A stretch of 21,597 nt of DNA, from the NCBI GenBank assembly GCA_964624795.1, contig CAZUZS010000074.1:1-21597 (forward strand). The letters are read 5' to 3'. The notes beneath the pieces were generated by a model. That model had not been told where the DNA came from. It was given only the letters and a program-made list of their open reading frames with translations, and did no database searches. Position numbers and translations under genes: made by a program. The DNA is from CAZUZS01 sp964624795. Its GTDB lineage: Bacteria; Calditrichota; Calditrichia; RBG-13-44-9. This document shows, piece after piece, positions 1-7,455 of this stretch (within the stretch, counting starts at the first letter, position 1; each line of letters begins with the position of its first letter).

Positions 1-4
1 CGAG

Positions 5-1657
5 ATGGAAAAATTAAGAAAAGCAAAAGAGGAATGGCTGGCAAAGAACGAAAAATATGGGAAAGAGAGAAATTTCAAGTTTGTAACAGTTTCCTCTGAA
101 CCTGTCGAGGCCCTTGCAACACCCGACGATCTTGAGGGATTTGATTATTTCAGGGATCTTAATTTGCCCGGCGAATATCCTTACACACGTGGCATTCATT
201 ACAACATGTACCGGGGAAGGTTGTGGACGATGCGGCAATTCGCAGGTTTTGGAACGCCGGAGGACACCAATGAGCGGTTCAAATATCTGCTCCGGCACGG
301 GCAAACAGGTCTGTCGGTTGCCTTTGATTTGCCCACTCTCATGGGAAGAGATGCGGATGACCCGTTGAGCGAAGGAGAAATTGGCAAATGTGGCGTTTCC
401 GTTTCATCTTTGCAGGATATGGAAACGCTTTTTGAGGGAATCCCGCTGGGGGAAGTCAGCACTTCAATGACCATCAACGGGCCGGCTGAAATGGTGTTTG
501 CCTTTTACCTGGCGGTGGCGGAAAAGCAGGGGGTTCCGTTCGACCAATTGCGCGGTACGTTGCAGAATGATATTCTGAAGGAATATATTGCTCAGAAGGA
601 ATGGATCTACCCGCCGCGGCCTTCCATGCGATTAATTGTGGACATGATCGCATTCTGCACAGAGGAAGTTCCCCAGTGGAACACCATCAGCATCAGCGGA
701 TACCATATTCGCGAAGCAGGATCCACTGCCGCACAGGAACTGGCATTCACCCTGGCGGACGGTTTTGCCTATGTAGACGCCGCAACAGAGCGGGGCCTGG
801 ATGTAGATGATTTTGCTCCCCGGCTTTCTTTCTTCTTCAATGCCCACAATGATTTCTTTGAGGAAATCGCAAAATATCGCGCAGCGCGCCGCATCTGGGC
901 GCGACGAATGCGAAATAAATACGGGGCAAAAAATCCGAAATCATGGCTGCTGCGATTCCATACGCAAACCGCCGGTTGCTCACTTACCGCGCAGCAGCCG
1001 GAGAACAATATTGTGCGGGTGGCCTATCAGGCGCTGGCGGGCGTGCTTGGCGGAACGCAATCCCTCCACACCAATTCAATGGACGAAACGCTGGCGCTGC
1101 CTTCCGAAAAGGCCGTAAAGATTGCTTTGCGGACCCAGCAAATCCTTGCCTACGAGACTGGAACGCCTTACACCATTGATCCACTGGGTGGCAGTTATTA
1201 CGTGGAAATGCTTACAAATAAAATAGAAAAAGAAGCAGAGGATTATTTCAGGAAAATTGATGAGCTGGGCGGAGTGATTCCGGCAATCGAGAAAAGCTTT
1301 TTTCAGCAGGAGATTGCGCGCGCGGCATATGTTTACCAGCAGGAGATCGACAAAAAAGAACGGATCATTGTCGGCGTAAACCAGTTCGTCGATTCGGAAG
1401 AAAAGATCGAAATCCCCATCCTGCTCATTCCGGAAGAGGTTGAAAAAATGCAGATGCAAAAAATCCGGAAACTGAAAGAAACCCGCGACAATAGCCAGGT
1501 GCGCGAAAAACTTCGATTGCTGAAATCTGCCGCGGAAGAAAATAAAAATCTGATGCCTCCGTTGGTGGATTGCGCAAAAGCATATTGCACGCTTGGCGAG
1601 ATGGTGAATACATTGAAGGAAGTTTTTGGCGAATACGACGAGCCGAAATTTTTCTAA
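5..1657 (+). CDS. icmA: Acyl-CoA mutase large subunit, isobutyryl-CoA mutase type
   Basis: Coenzyme-B12-dependent carbon-skeleton mutase, substrate-binding (TIM-barrel) subunit of 550 residues. Family hallmarks are visible: the MYRGRLWTMRQFAGFG segment (residues 68-83), GQTGLSVAFDLPT (99-111), QNDILKEYIAQ (187-197) and SGYHIREAG (231-239) with the conserved Tyr-His pair Y233/H234. There is no C-terminal B12-binding DxHxxG domain, so a separate small subunit must exist elsewhere. Aligned to P. shermanii methylmalonyl-CoA mutase from memory, the carboxylate-binding Y89 and R207 are replaced by F79 and Q197, which is the isobutyryl-CoA mutase signature. The likely reaction is therefore isobutyryl-CoA to n-butyryl-CoA or a related unbranched/branched acyl-CoA exchange, rather than methylmalonyl-CoA to succinyl-CoA. 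The ATG lies four bases from the window edge, so no RBS is visible and the true start may lie upstream. Automated annotation would probably say methylmalonyl-CoA mutase. Confidence 0.9.
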   Translation: MEKLRKAKEEWLAKNEKYGKERNFKFVTVSSEPVEALATPDDLEGFDYFRDLNLPGEYPYTRGIHYNMYRGRLWTMRQFAGFGTPEDTNERFKYLLRHGQTGLSVAFDLPTLMGRDADDPLSEGEIGKCGVSVSSLQDMETLFEGIPLGEVSTSMTINGPAEMVFAFYLAVAEKQGVPFDQLRGTLQNDILKEYIAQKEWIYPPRPSMRLIVDMIAFCTEEVPQWNTISISGYHIREAGSTAAQELAFTLADGFAYVDAATERGLDVDDFAPRLSFFFNAHNDFFEEIAKYRAARRIWARRMRNKYGAKNPKSWLLRFHTQTAGCSLTAQQPENNIVRVAYQALAGVLGGTQSLHTNSMDETLALPSEKAVKIALRTQQILAYETGTPYTIDPLGGSYYVEMLTNKIEKEAEDYFRKIDELGGVIPAIEKSFFQQEIARAAYVYQQEIDKKERIIVGVNQFVDSEEKIEIPILLIPEEVEKMQMQKIRKLKETRDNSQVREKLRLLKSAAEENKNLMPPLVDCAKAYCTLGEMVNTLKEVFGEYDEPKFF

Positions 1658-1666
1658 GCGTTCAAT

Positions 1667-1688
1667 GGCTTCCAACAAAATGGAAGCC
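1667..1688. terminator. Stem-loop just downstream of the acyl-CoA mutase gene
   Basis: A perfect 8-bp inverted repeat, GGCTTCCA / TGGAAGCC, with a 6-nt loop starts 10 bases after the stop codon of the mutase gene. No U-run follows it on either strand. It may be a transcript 3' end or a stabilising structure rather than a canonical intrinsic terminator. Confidence 0.35.
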
Positions 1689-1784
1689 TCAATAGTATAA
1701 AAATTCGGGATCGCTTTGGGAACTAAAGAAGAGATTTCCGGGCAGAGTGGGAAAATTTTTGCATCCGGCCCGGATTCACATTTG

Positions 1785-1820
1785 CGATTAGGATTAAGGT
1801 TAAGAATACGATTACGATTG
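1785..1820. repeat. Six tandem degenerate hexamers (consensus NGATTA)
   Basis: In register the units read cgatta, ggatta, aggtta, agaata, cgatta, cgattg. They lie in the gap between the two convergent genes. The longer string TTTGCGATTA, which includes the first unit (1781-1790), recurs at 1859-1868 over the stop codon of the next gene. It is a small hexameric microsatellite with no visible function. Confidence 0.6.
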
Positions 1821-1865
1821 CAGCGGGCTTTTTTCAGGGACGGTGGATAGCTTCTATCTTTGCGA

Positions 1866-2768
1866 TTAAAAGACGTATTTTCGGGTGATTGTAAAGCTCC
1901 CGTCTTCAAGCGCGATGCGGGGAAAATTTTTCCAGCGGCGAATGCTCTGTTTTATGCATTGTAAAATACGGGGATCGACAATATTGCTTTTGATAATTTT
2001 AATGCTGCCCGGGATAACGTAACCGTTTGGATGAATGGTGAAACTGACGAGAACATCGCCGGAAAATGTAGGATCGTATCTGGTGAATTTTTGAAAACAA
2101 TAACGAATATCAACTTCATTTACATCAATTATTGCGGTGGTTTCAAAGAGATTACGATTCCCGTTGTGGGATGAAAATTTTATCGGTTCCGGTTCGGGGA
2201 TATTGATCGGATTATTTGGTGCGCTACCGGCTACATTAGCCGGATTGATGGCGTCGAAGGACAGACGGCGTTCCCTGCGGCCGTTCTGGACCATCCCAAC
2301 AATACCGGGGACGCCCTCCAGGGCGGCAGTGACCGGCTCGATGGATCCGGCTTGCGGTGCAATGTATCTCCGGTAGAAGTCCTCCTTTTGCGACATTTTC
2401 TCGACCTGTTGTTGGTAGGCTGATTTTTTCCGGTTCACATTTCTTGCAGAAAATCTGCTGGTTTCTTTTCTCTTAACAAATCCTGCCAGATCGTCTTTTG
2501 AAAATTTAAGACTTGTTTCCTCAGGTTTTTTTGAAAGCAGAGCATTCGATTCCGACAAATTCTTGGCGGTCAGGAACGCTACATAATCCTTCTTAATTTT
2601 CGATGCCAGCAACAGCGAGGGAAGATGCATTGACCACTGCACAGAGCGGGAAACGGTAAGCAGCATAATCAAAGCAACCGCCAGCGTAATAGACCACAAA
2701 CGAACATTCTCTTTCGTTAAGAGCGGTCGTCTGTAAAAAATCCTTTTGTAATTAAACTGATTCGACAT
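1866..2768 (-). CDS. Membrane-anchored protein with AgmX/PglI (TonB-like) C-terminal domain
   Basis: 300 residues. A short basic cytoplasmic N-terminus is followed by one hydrophobic segment (about 25-40), then a charged, Pro/Asn-rich linker (about 90-210) and a C-terminal domain (about 211-300). The C-terminal domain matches the AgmX/PglI pattern: IRYCF with C224, the SGDVLVSFTIHPNGYV strand pair, and QCIKQSIRRWKNF with C271. The two cysteines occupy the positions usual in that domain and may pair in the periplasm. Family knowledge: AgmX/PglI was named from Myxococcus adventurous gliding genes, and this domain is common at the end of TonB/TolA-like envelope transducers. The topology (inner-membrane anchor, periplasmic linker, small terminal domain) fits a TonB-like role. 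No ExbB/ExbD partner is present in the window, so the role is unknown. The RBS upstream of the ATG is weak. Confidence 0.75.
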   Translation of the reverse strand: MSNQFNYKRIFYRRPLLTKENVRLWSITLAVALIMLLTVSRSVQWSMHLPSLLLASKIKKDYVAFLTAKNLSESNALLSKKPEETSLKFSKDDLAGFVKRKETSRFSARNVNRKKSAYQQQVEKMSQKEDFYRRYIAPQAGSIEPVTAALEGVPGIVGMVQNGRRERRLSFDAINPANVAGSAPNNPINIPEPEPIKFSSHNGNRNLFETTAIIDVNEVDIRYCFQKFTRYDPTFSGDVLVSFTIHPNGYVIPGSIKIIKSNIVDPRILQCIKQSIRRWKNFPRIALEDGSFTITRKYVF

Positions 2769-3121
2769 CTTGTTTTTTCGCCTGATCTCTTCGTAAAAAA
2801 TCGAATATCATAATACAGTGGAAAATCGATTTCCGTGTGATTTATGTCAAAGACGCAGATTCTGCAGTAGTAAGATATGCCAGAACTCCATTCCTTTGCC
2901 GAACCAAATTCATTCCTAAATTCACCAGCAAAATTATAATATAATTCTGGTATTAAAACAAGAAATATTTAGTTATTGCTCGTTCTATCGATTTTTATTC
3001 ATTCAGGAAATTGGGTCAGTCCGGGTAGGGCGGATTTTCTCCCCCGGGCACGGGGATGTCTAAAGACTGAATTATTTCATCTCTCCCGATTCCTTGATTG
3101 GATTATACCCGGCAACCTGAT
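2769..3121. other. Intergenic region, 353 bp, no gene seen
   Basis: AT-rich spacer between the AgmX-domain gene and the secreted beta-helix gene, both on the minus strand. It should contain the promoter of the former. A TTGACA hexamer lies on the minus strand at 2845-2850, and between it and the gene is a near-palindrome, GGAAAATCGATTTCC, at 2820-2834. No -10 box at consensus spacing was found. A GC-rich CCCCG/CGGGG hairpin near 3043-3056 lacks a U-run. Confidence 0.4.
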
Positions 3122-4513
3122 CTATTTGATGTAAACCATCTTTTTTGCCTGGGAAATATATATCCTGCCATTGGTTTCAAGAGTGACCCGATAAAAGTAA
3201 ATACCTGAGTTCAGATCCGTTGCATTAAAACCCAGTTTGTGCCAGCCCTTGTTGAGGTAACGGAGATTTCTGCTATCGACTATTTGACCTAATATGTTGT
3301 ATATTTTCAGCTTTACGACTCCGTTTTGCGGCAGTGAATATGAAATCGTAGTTGAATTGTTGAATGGATTAGGATAATTATCCTGCAACACGAAATCTTC
3401 GGCGACTATCTCCCCGGCAGGTTGCCGAATCGCAGTTGGCATACTGAAAAAGTCGAGAATCCGCATCAGGAAGTCACGGTTGATGGCCGGATTGCCGGGC
3501 GCACTGATCCCCCCAATCTGGAATGAAGCGCCGATTGTCCGGTAAGTTGAATCATCATATGACACAGCGCAGCCATTTCCGTCTGTGGGATTACGTAGAA
3601 TTACCTCGGCGCCGGTCCAATTGGTGAGATCGTCGATGGACTGATTCTCGCCGGAATAAGAGAACTGTATTCCATCCATAATAGTGCCGGGCTCACCCTC
3701 CACCTGAAACAGGTCGTTTTGGCCCGGTCCGGTTGCAAGGGTGTGGAAATACTGGAAAATAGCCAAACCCTGCTGCGGAGCCTCGCTCCAGAAATCGCCT
3801 CCCTCCAGATAAAGGTTTCCTCCCCCGGAAAGGTAATTGATCAGCCGGTTCGATTGGCTGTCGTCCAGATGATACATATTGGGATAGACGCCCAAAAAGA
3901 CGAAAACAGCATCGACTCGACTGTTCAAATCAAGCGAATGCGGATCGTCGGTGACAAAGACCCTGCTGGTATTGCTAATTTCATCGAGCGTGGAAAGCAG
4001 CCACTCCCGGCTGGCCGGATTGGGATCCAGGTCCCAGATCACGATTCCTTCCAGGGCGCCTCCGCTCCATTTGCGGGCAGTTTTACGCCTGATTCCCTCA
4101 CGTCCCTGATCATCATATACCGATATTTTGTATTCATAATTCTGCGGAGAGGGGAGGGTATCGGTCATTTGAAAGAAGGTGCCCGGCACCAGACCGGAGA
4201 GATCGCGAATCAGGCTGTCGTTTCTGAAGATTTTTGCTCCCAGCGAACCGCTGATCAGCGTTGAGTCCAGCATCTGATCGGGATTGTCCCAGCTCAAGTC
4301 GACAGTAGTCGAGCTGTCGGTCATTGTGGAAAATATATATTGAACCGGCTGTGGCCGGTTTGTGTACCACTTCGCTCCGCGATCGAAATTGTCTAATCCG
4401 CTTCCGATACAAGGCGAAGATAGTGCGAGTGCAAAATCCAGGTTTTCCGGATCAACAAATTGAGGATCTACATCAATCAAATCGCCCGTACCGGGCGAGG
4501 CCGTGAAAGTCAC
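3122..4513 (-). CDS. C-terminal part of T9SS-secreted protein (split by in-frame TGA)
   Basis: 463 residues open in the same frame as the upstream segment 4526-5041, from which only a TGA stop separates it. It opens with the last beta-helix rung typical of these proteins (SPGTGDLIDVDPQFVDPENL, then SPCIGSG). A fibronectin-III-like stretch follows (about 50-145), then a Rossmann/GATase1-like region (about 155-265, VFVFLGVYPNM and SGGGNLYLEGGDFW). It ends with a T9SS type-A sorting domain (about 376-463, DNYPNPFNNSTTISYSLP and final KKMVYIK). The only start available is a GTG (4511-4513) with no Shine-Dalgarno, inside a conserved motif, and there is no signal peptide. Independent translation is therefore unlikely. 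The product is best viewed as the remainder of one roughly 639-codon gene running 5041 to 3122. Confidence 0.75.
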   Translation of the reverse strand: MTFTASPGTGDLIDVDPQFVDPENLDFALALSSPCIGSGLDNFDRGAKWYTNRPQPVQYIFSTMTDSSTTVDLSWDNPDQMLDSTLISGSLGAKIFRNDSLIRDLSGLVPGTFFQMTDTLPSPQNYEYKISVYDDQGREGIRRKTARKWSGGALEGIVIWDLDPNPASREWLLSTLDEISNTSRVFVTDDPHSLDLNSRVDAVFVFLGVYPNMYHLDDSQSNRLINYLSGGGNLYLEGGDFWSEAPQQGLAIFQYFHTLATGPGQNDLFQVEGEPGTIMDGIQFSYSGENQSIDDLTNWTGAEVILRNPTDGNGCAVSYDDSTYRTIGASFQIGGISAPGNPAINRDFLMRILDFFSMPTAIRQPAGEIVAEDFVLQDNYPNPFNNSTTISYSLPQNGVVKLKIYNILGQIVDSRNLRYLNKGWHKLGFNATDLNSGIYFYRVTLETNGRIYISQAKKMVYIK

Positions 4514-4525
4514 GTTCGAGCCGCC

Positions 4526-4528
4526 TCA
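4526..4528 (-). other. In-frame TGA interrupting the beta-helix/T9SS gene
   Basis: Reading on the minus strand, codon 172 of the continuous frame is TGA, flanked by GGC TGC GGT TCC (GCGS) and GGC GGC (GG). The reading frame and protein family continue without a shift on both sides. The possible explanations are a nonsense mutation (TGG or TGC to TGA), a sequencing/assembly error, or a recoded codon. TGA is the normal stop elsewhere in the window (6704-6706 and 7349-7351), so general reassignment is excluded. Confidence 0.8.
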
Positions 4529-5041
4529 GGAACCGCAGCCGGCAACGAAATGCCCGGCGGCATTATTGTAAGCGACATTGTAGAGCATGTAGGTCAGATT
4601 TTCCTCGCTGGTGTAAACGGCATAGTTCCTGTTATTCATGAAAATCGTATTGTAAACAATTAACGGGGCGCCCAGAGAACTGTAATGCTGAATCCCGCGG
4701 TTGTTATTATAAAAGACGCAGTTGGAAATGTTCGTGCGCACATCATCTGAAACGCTGACCGCGATATCTCCATTCATGAAAACACAGCCGTCTATATCAA
4801 GATTGCCATTTCCCATGGCGATCACCGATCCGGTTTGCAGATCGACACTTGCACCATTTCCCCAAATCGCAATATTCTCATCGAGTATGACAATTCCACC
4901 GGTGTAGACTTCCCCCGATTCCAACATCAAAACCCGGTCGTACCCAGCCATCGGCGGCGCAGTAGCGTAAACATCTTCCAGGGTTACAGCTTGTGCAAGT
5001 AGCGGCAATAACAATATGCAAATTGTAATTATTATCCTCAT
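4526..5041 (-). CDS. N-terminal part of secreted right-handed beta-helix protein
   Basis: 171 residues before the in-frame TGA. The ATG at 5041 is preferred over an upstream one because GGAGG sits about 9 bases before it and the protein then starts directly with a signal peptide (MRIIITICILLLPLLAQA). The rest is a parallel beta-helix ladder of short repeats: Val/Ile-rich strands with Asn/Gly turns, such as GNLDIDGCVFMNG, TNISNCVFYNNN and PLIVYNTIFMNN. This is the pattern of polysaccharide-binding or adhesin-like NosD/pectate-lyase-fold proteins of the FCB group. No catalytic residues were identified. Alone it would be secreted to the periplasm without the C-terminal T9SS signal, so the stop should abolish surface delivery unless it is read through. 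Confidence 0.75.
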   Translation of the reverse strand: MRIIITICILLLPLLAQAVTLEDVYATAPPMAGYDRVLMLESGEVYTGGIVILDENIAIWGNGASVDLQTGSVIAMGNGNLDIDGCVFMNGDIAVSVSDDVRTNISNCVFYNNNRGIQHYSSLGAPLIVYNTIFMNNRNYAVYTSEENLTYMLYNVAYNNAAGHFVAGCGS

Positions 5042-5247
5042 ATCGTGAAATCCTCCATGTCGCAAGTTTACTCCAATATAATTTATTTTCAACAAAAATC
5101 AACAAGCCAATTTATTTTGGGATTGCCGATTCGAGCTTCGATTCTCATTTCTATTAAAAGTTACATGCCTTTCTTTCGCTCTTCGATTTTGCTTTGGCGT
5201 ATGGCGTTCCTCTCATTATATTGTTCGTCAAAACTCAGGAAAATGAA

Positions 5248-5856
5248 ATGGAAGAAAAAAAGTATTTTGTGCATCCTACCAGTGTTATCGATGAGCCGGT
5301 GGAAATTGGTGAGGGAACCAAAATCTGGCATTTTTGCCATGTCATGAAGGGCGCGAAAATCGGTGAGCGCTGTTCCTTTGGGCAGAATGTTTTTATCGGC
5401 TCCAGGGTTATCATAGGCACCAATGTGAAGGTTCAGAACAACGTCTCGATCTATGATAATGTGTTCATCGAGGATGATGTGTTTTGCGGGCCTTCCATGG
5501 TGTTCACCAATGTCGTTAATCCGCGCAGCCACATTATTCGAAAGGACGAATACCGGGATACGTTCATTAAACAGGGCGCATCTATTGGTGCTAACGCCAC
5601 GATTGTTTGTGGCGCGACTCTTGGTGAATATTGTTTCATCGGCGCCGGGGCGGTTATAACAAAGGATGTTCCTCCTTTTGCCCTGATGGTGGGCGTGCCG
5701 GCCAGGTTGCTGGGCTGGATGTGCCACTGCGGCATTCGTTTGAACCTCCCGGTGAGTTCCAACCATACTGAGGAAGCGGTTTGCTCAAACTGCCATTCCC
5801 GCTACCAGCTTCTTCCTGCCGGGACGCTGGAAATTGTTGAAAAGAAAATGCCCTAA
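5248..5856 (+). CDS. Left-handed beta-helix N-acetyltransferase (WlbB/WbpD-like)
   Basis: 202 residues with clear hexapeptide repeats (IGEGTKI, IGERCSF, IGTNVKV, IEDDVFC, IGANATI, LGEYCF, IGAGAV) followed by the conserved VPARLLGW end. The WHFCHV and FTNVVNPRS segments are typical of acetyltransferases that N-acetylate amino-sugar nucleotides such as UDP-2-acetamido-3-amino-glucuronate for O-antigen or surface polysaccharide. The acetyl donor would be acetyl-CoA and the trimer cytosolic. The C-terminus has C159/C161 and C179/C182, a zinc-ribbon-like arrangement. The ATG at 5248 is preferred because AGGA lies 7-8 bases upstream and the family N-terminus (VHPTSVID) begins right there; a longer in-frame ATG at 5194 has no such support. 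No sugar dehydrogenase, aminotransferase or epimerase lies nearby. The prenyltransferase gene starts 13 bases downstream, so the two are probably co-transcribed. Confidence 0.85.
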   Translation: MEEKKYFVHPTSVIDEPVEIGEGTKIWHFCHVMKGAKIGERCSFGQNVFIGSRVIIGTNVKVQNNVSIYDNVFIEDDVFCGPSMVFTNVVNPRSHIIRKDEYRDTFIKQGASIGANATIVCGATLGEYCFIGAGAVITKDVPPFALMVGVPARLLGWMCHCGIRLNLPVSSNHTEEAVCSNCHSRYQLLPAGTLEIVEKKMP

Positions 5857-5869
5857 TTTTTTTATTTTC

Positions 5870-6706
5870 ATGAAAAAGACCAAACTCTCCGCCGTCCTGC
5901 AGTTAAGCCGACCTGTAAATGTTGGCATCACGGTTATATCGATTTTCATTGCAGCATTCATCACCGGCAGCCTCCATCCCCTCTACAAAGTATTGGTGGC
6001 GGCTTTTGCCGGGGGAATTATCACTGCCGGCGCCAATACCGTGAATGATTATTACGATATGGAGATCGACCGGATCAATAAGCCGACGCGGCCACTCCCA
6101 AACGGTGATCTTCAAGCCAACGCCGCGCTGCTGATTTCCACCTTGGAATTCACTGCCGGGATTCTTCTTTCTTTGTTCATTAACTTTACCGCTTTTGCCA
6201 TTGCATTTACCATATCGCTCCTGTTGTTTTTCTATTCATTCAAATTGAAGAGATTGCCCCTGTGGGGCAACCTGGCAGTGAGCCTTTCCACCGCAATGGC
6301 CTTTGTTTATGGCGGCGTGGCGGTTAACCGCGTCAGGCTTACGCTCATTCCGGCCGCTTTTGCCTTCTTCTATCATCTGGGCAGGGAAATCATTAAAGAT
6401 GTTCAGGATATGGAGGGGGATTCTGCTTACAACGCACGGACATTTCCGCTTGTTTTTGGCAAAAAAGAAGCGCTGCGTCTTATCAACATTGTGTTTCTGT
6501 TGCTCATCGTGCTCACCGCTATTCCATATTTTGCCAGGTGGTATGGCGGCTACTATTTTCTGGTGGTGCTGATCGGGATTTACCCGGTTCTTATTTTTTC
6601 CATGATCAGCATTAGCAAAAATCAAAGTTTTAAGAATTTGGGGCTGGTGAGCAATCTGCTCAAAGCCGATATGCTGGTGGGTCTGTTGGCCATTTACCTT
6701 GGCTGA
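5870..6706 (+). CDS. UbiA-family prenyltransferase, DGGGP-synthase-like
   Basis: 278-residue polytopic membrane protein with about eight hydrophobic segments. Both Asp-rich UbiA motifs are intact: N59-D60-xx-D63-xxx-D67, followed by RINKPTRPLPNG, and a second motif REIIKDVQDMEGD (D177, D180, D184). These bind the Mg2+-prenyl diphosphate. The NKPTRPLPNG continuation places it near digeranylgeranylglyceryl phosphate synthase and chlorophyll synthase rather than MenA or CyoE. No photosynthesis genes accompany it, so an ether-lipid or other polyprenyl acceptor is more likely. The ATG at 5870 lies 13 bases after the acetyltransferase stop. A TTG at 5834 inside the preceding gene would add a non-hydrophobic leader and is less convincing. 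No strong Shine-Dalgarno is visible, which fits translational coupling. Confidence 0.85.
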   Translation: MKKTKLSAVLQLSRPVNVGITVISIFIAAFITGSLHPLYKVLVAAFAGGIITAGANTVNDYYDMEIDRINKPTRPLPNGDLQANAALLISTLEFTAGILLSLFINFTAFAIAFTISLLLFFYSFKLKRLPLWGNLAVSLSTAMAFVYGGVAVNRVRLTLIPAAFAFFYHLGREIIKDVQDMEGDSAYNARTFPLVFGKKEALRLINIVFLLLIVLTAIPYFARWYGGYYFLVVLIGIYPVLIFSMISISKNQSFKNLGLVSNLLKADMLVGLLAIYLG

Positions 6707-6757
6707 AAAGCGATGAACGCCAGGATCGAATTTAAATGATCGGGGATTGACCATCTG

Positions 6758-7351
6758 ATGAAGTTTATTTCACTTCTCTGCAATCTGGAAGATAAAAAAA
6801 TTGTTTTGGCCAGCCAGTCGCCGCGGCGAATTGAAATGTTGCGCAGCGTTGGGCTGGACTTCGAAATCTTTCCCTCCGGGATTGATGAAATCCCGCGAAC
6901 CGGGATGTCGCCGGTGGACTATGTCCGCCACAACGCCAGCGAGAAAGCGCGCTGGGTAGCGGACCATGTGCCGCACGATTTAATCATTGCAGCGGATACT
7001 GTGGTCAGCTTGAACGATAAAATCTTCGAAAAACCGGCCAACCGCAGCCAGGCCCGGGAGATGCTGGAACAACTGAGCGGCTGCACTCACCAGGTCGTCA
7101 CAAGCTTTTGCCTGCTGGGGCGGTCGGCGGATATCATCGACCATGAGATTACGCAGGTAACATTTCACCCCCTGTCGGAAGCTGAAATTGATATGTATCT
7201 GCAGTCTCACGAACCGTTCGATAAAGCGGGCGCTTACGGCATCCAGGGATTCGCCTCGCTTTTCATTAAGAAAATAGAAGGATGCTATTTTAACGTGGTC
7301 GGATTTCCGCTTAGTAAATTTTACCAGCATCTGAAACGAATCGAGCTTTGA
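6758..7351 (+). CDS. maf: Maf nucleoside-triphosphate pyrophosphatase (dTTP/UTP type)
   Basis: 197 residues. The N-terminal phosphate-binding motif SQSPRR (19-24), the metal/catalytic ADTVV motif (79-83, D80) and FDKAGAYGIQG (154-164) are all present. The last resembles the YhdE branch that hydrolyses dTTP and UTP rather than the YceF m7GTP branch. Maf proteins hydrolyse non-canonical or excess nucleotides to monophosphate plus pyrophosphate and are linked to cell-division arrest. The gene follows the UbiA gene by 51 bases in the same direction and is the last gene before a strong terminator, so it is probably the end of a three-gene transcript. The ATG at 6758 gives a slightly long N-terminus (about 14 residues before IVLASQSPRR). 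No better ATG exists before the conserved motif. Confidence 0.92.
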   Translation: MKFISLLCNLEDKKIVLASQSPRRIEMLRSVGLDFEIFPSGIDEIPRTGMSPVDYVRHNASEKARWVADHVPHDLIIAADTVVSLNDKIFEKPANRSQAREMLEQLSGCTHQVVTSFCLLGRSADIIDHEITQVTFHPLSEAEIDMYLQSHEPFDKAGAYGIQGFASLFIKKIEGCYFNVVGFPLSKFYQHLKRIEL

Positions 7352-7455
7352 GGGAAAGCAGATTCAAATCCTGAATTCGAGGATTTGGCTCAATATGATT
7401 TCCTGCTGGAATTTCTCATGTGAGAACACGGATTTCTCCTGATTTTGCGCAAATA

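Noticed and set aside
1076..1909. Open frame of 277 codons on the minus strand over the 3' half of the mutase gene
   Set aside because: It overlaps most of a highly conserved mutase coding region and the end of the AgmX-domain gene, and its translation has no domain.
3040..3060. CCCCG/CGGGG hairpin after the T9SS beta-helix gene as terminator
   Set aside because: The stem is only 5 bp and there is no U-run on the minus strand.
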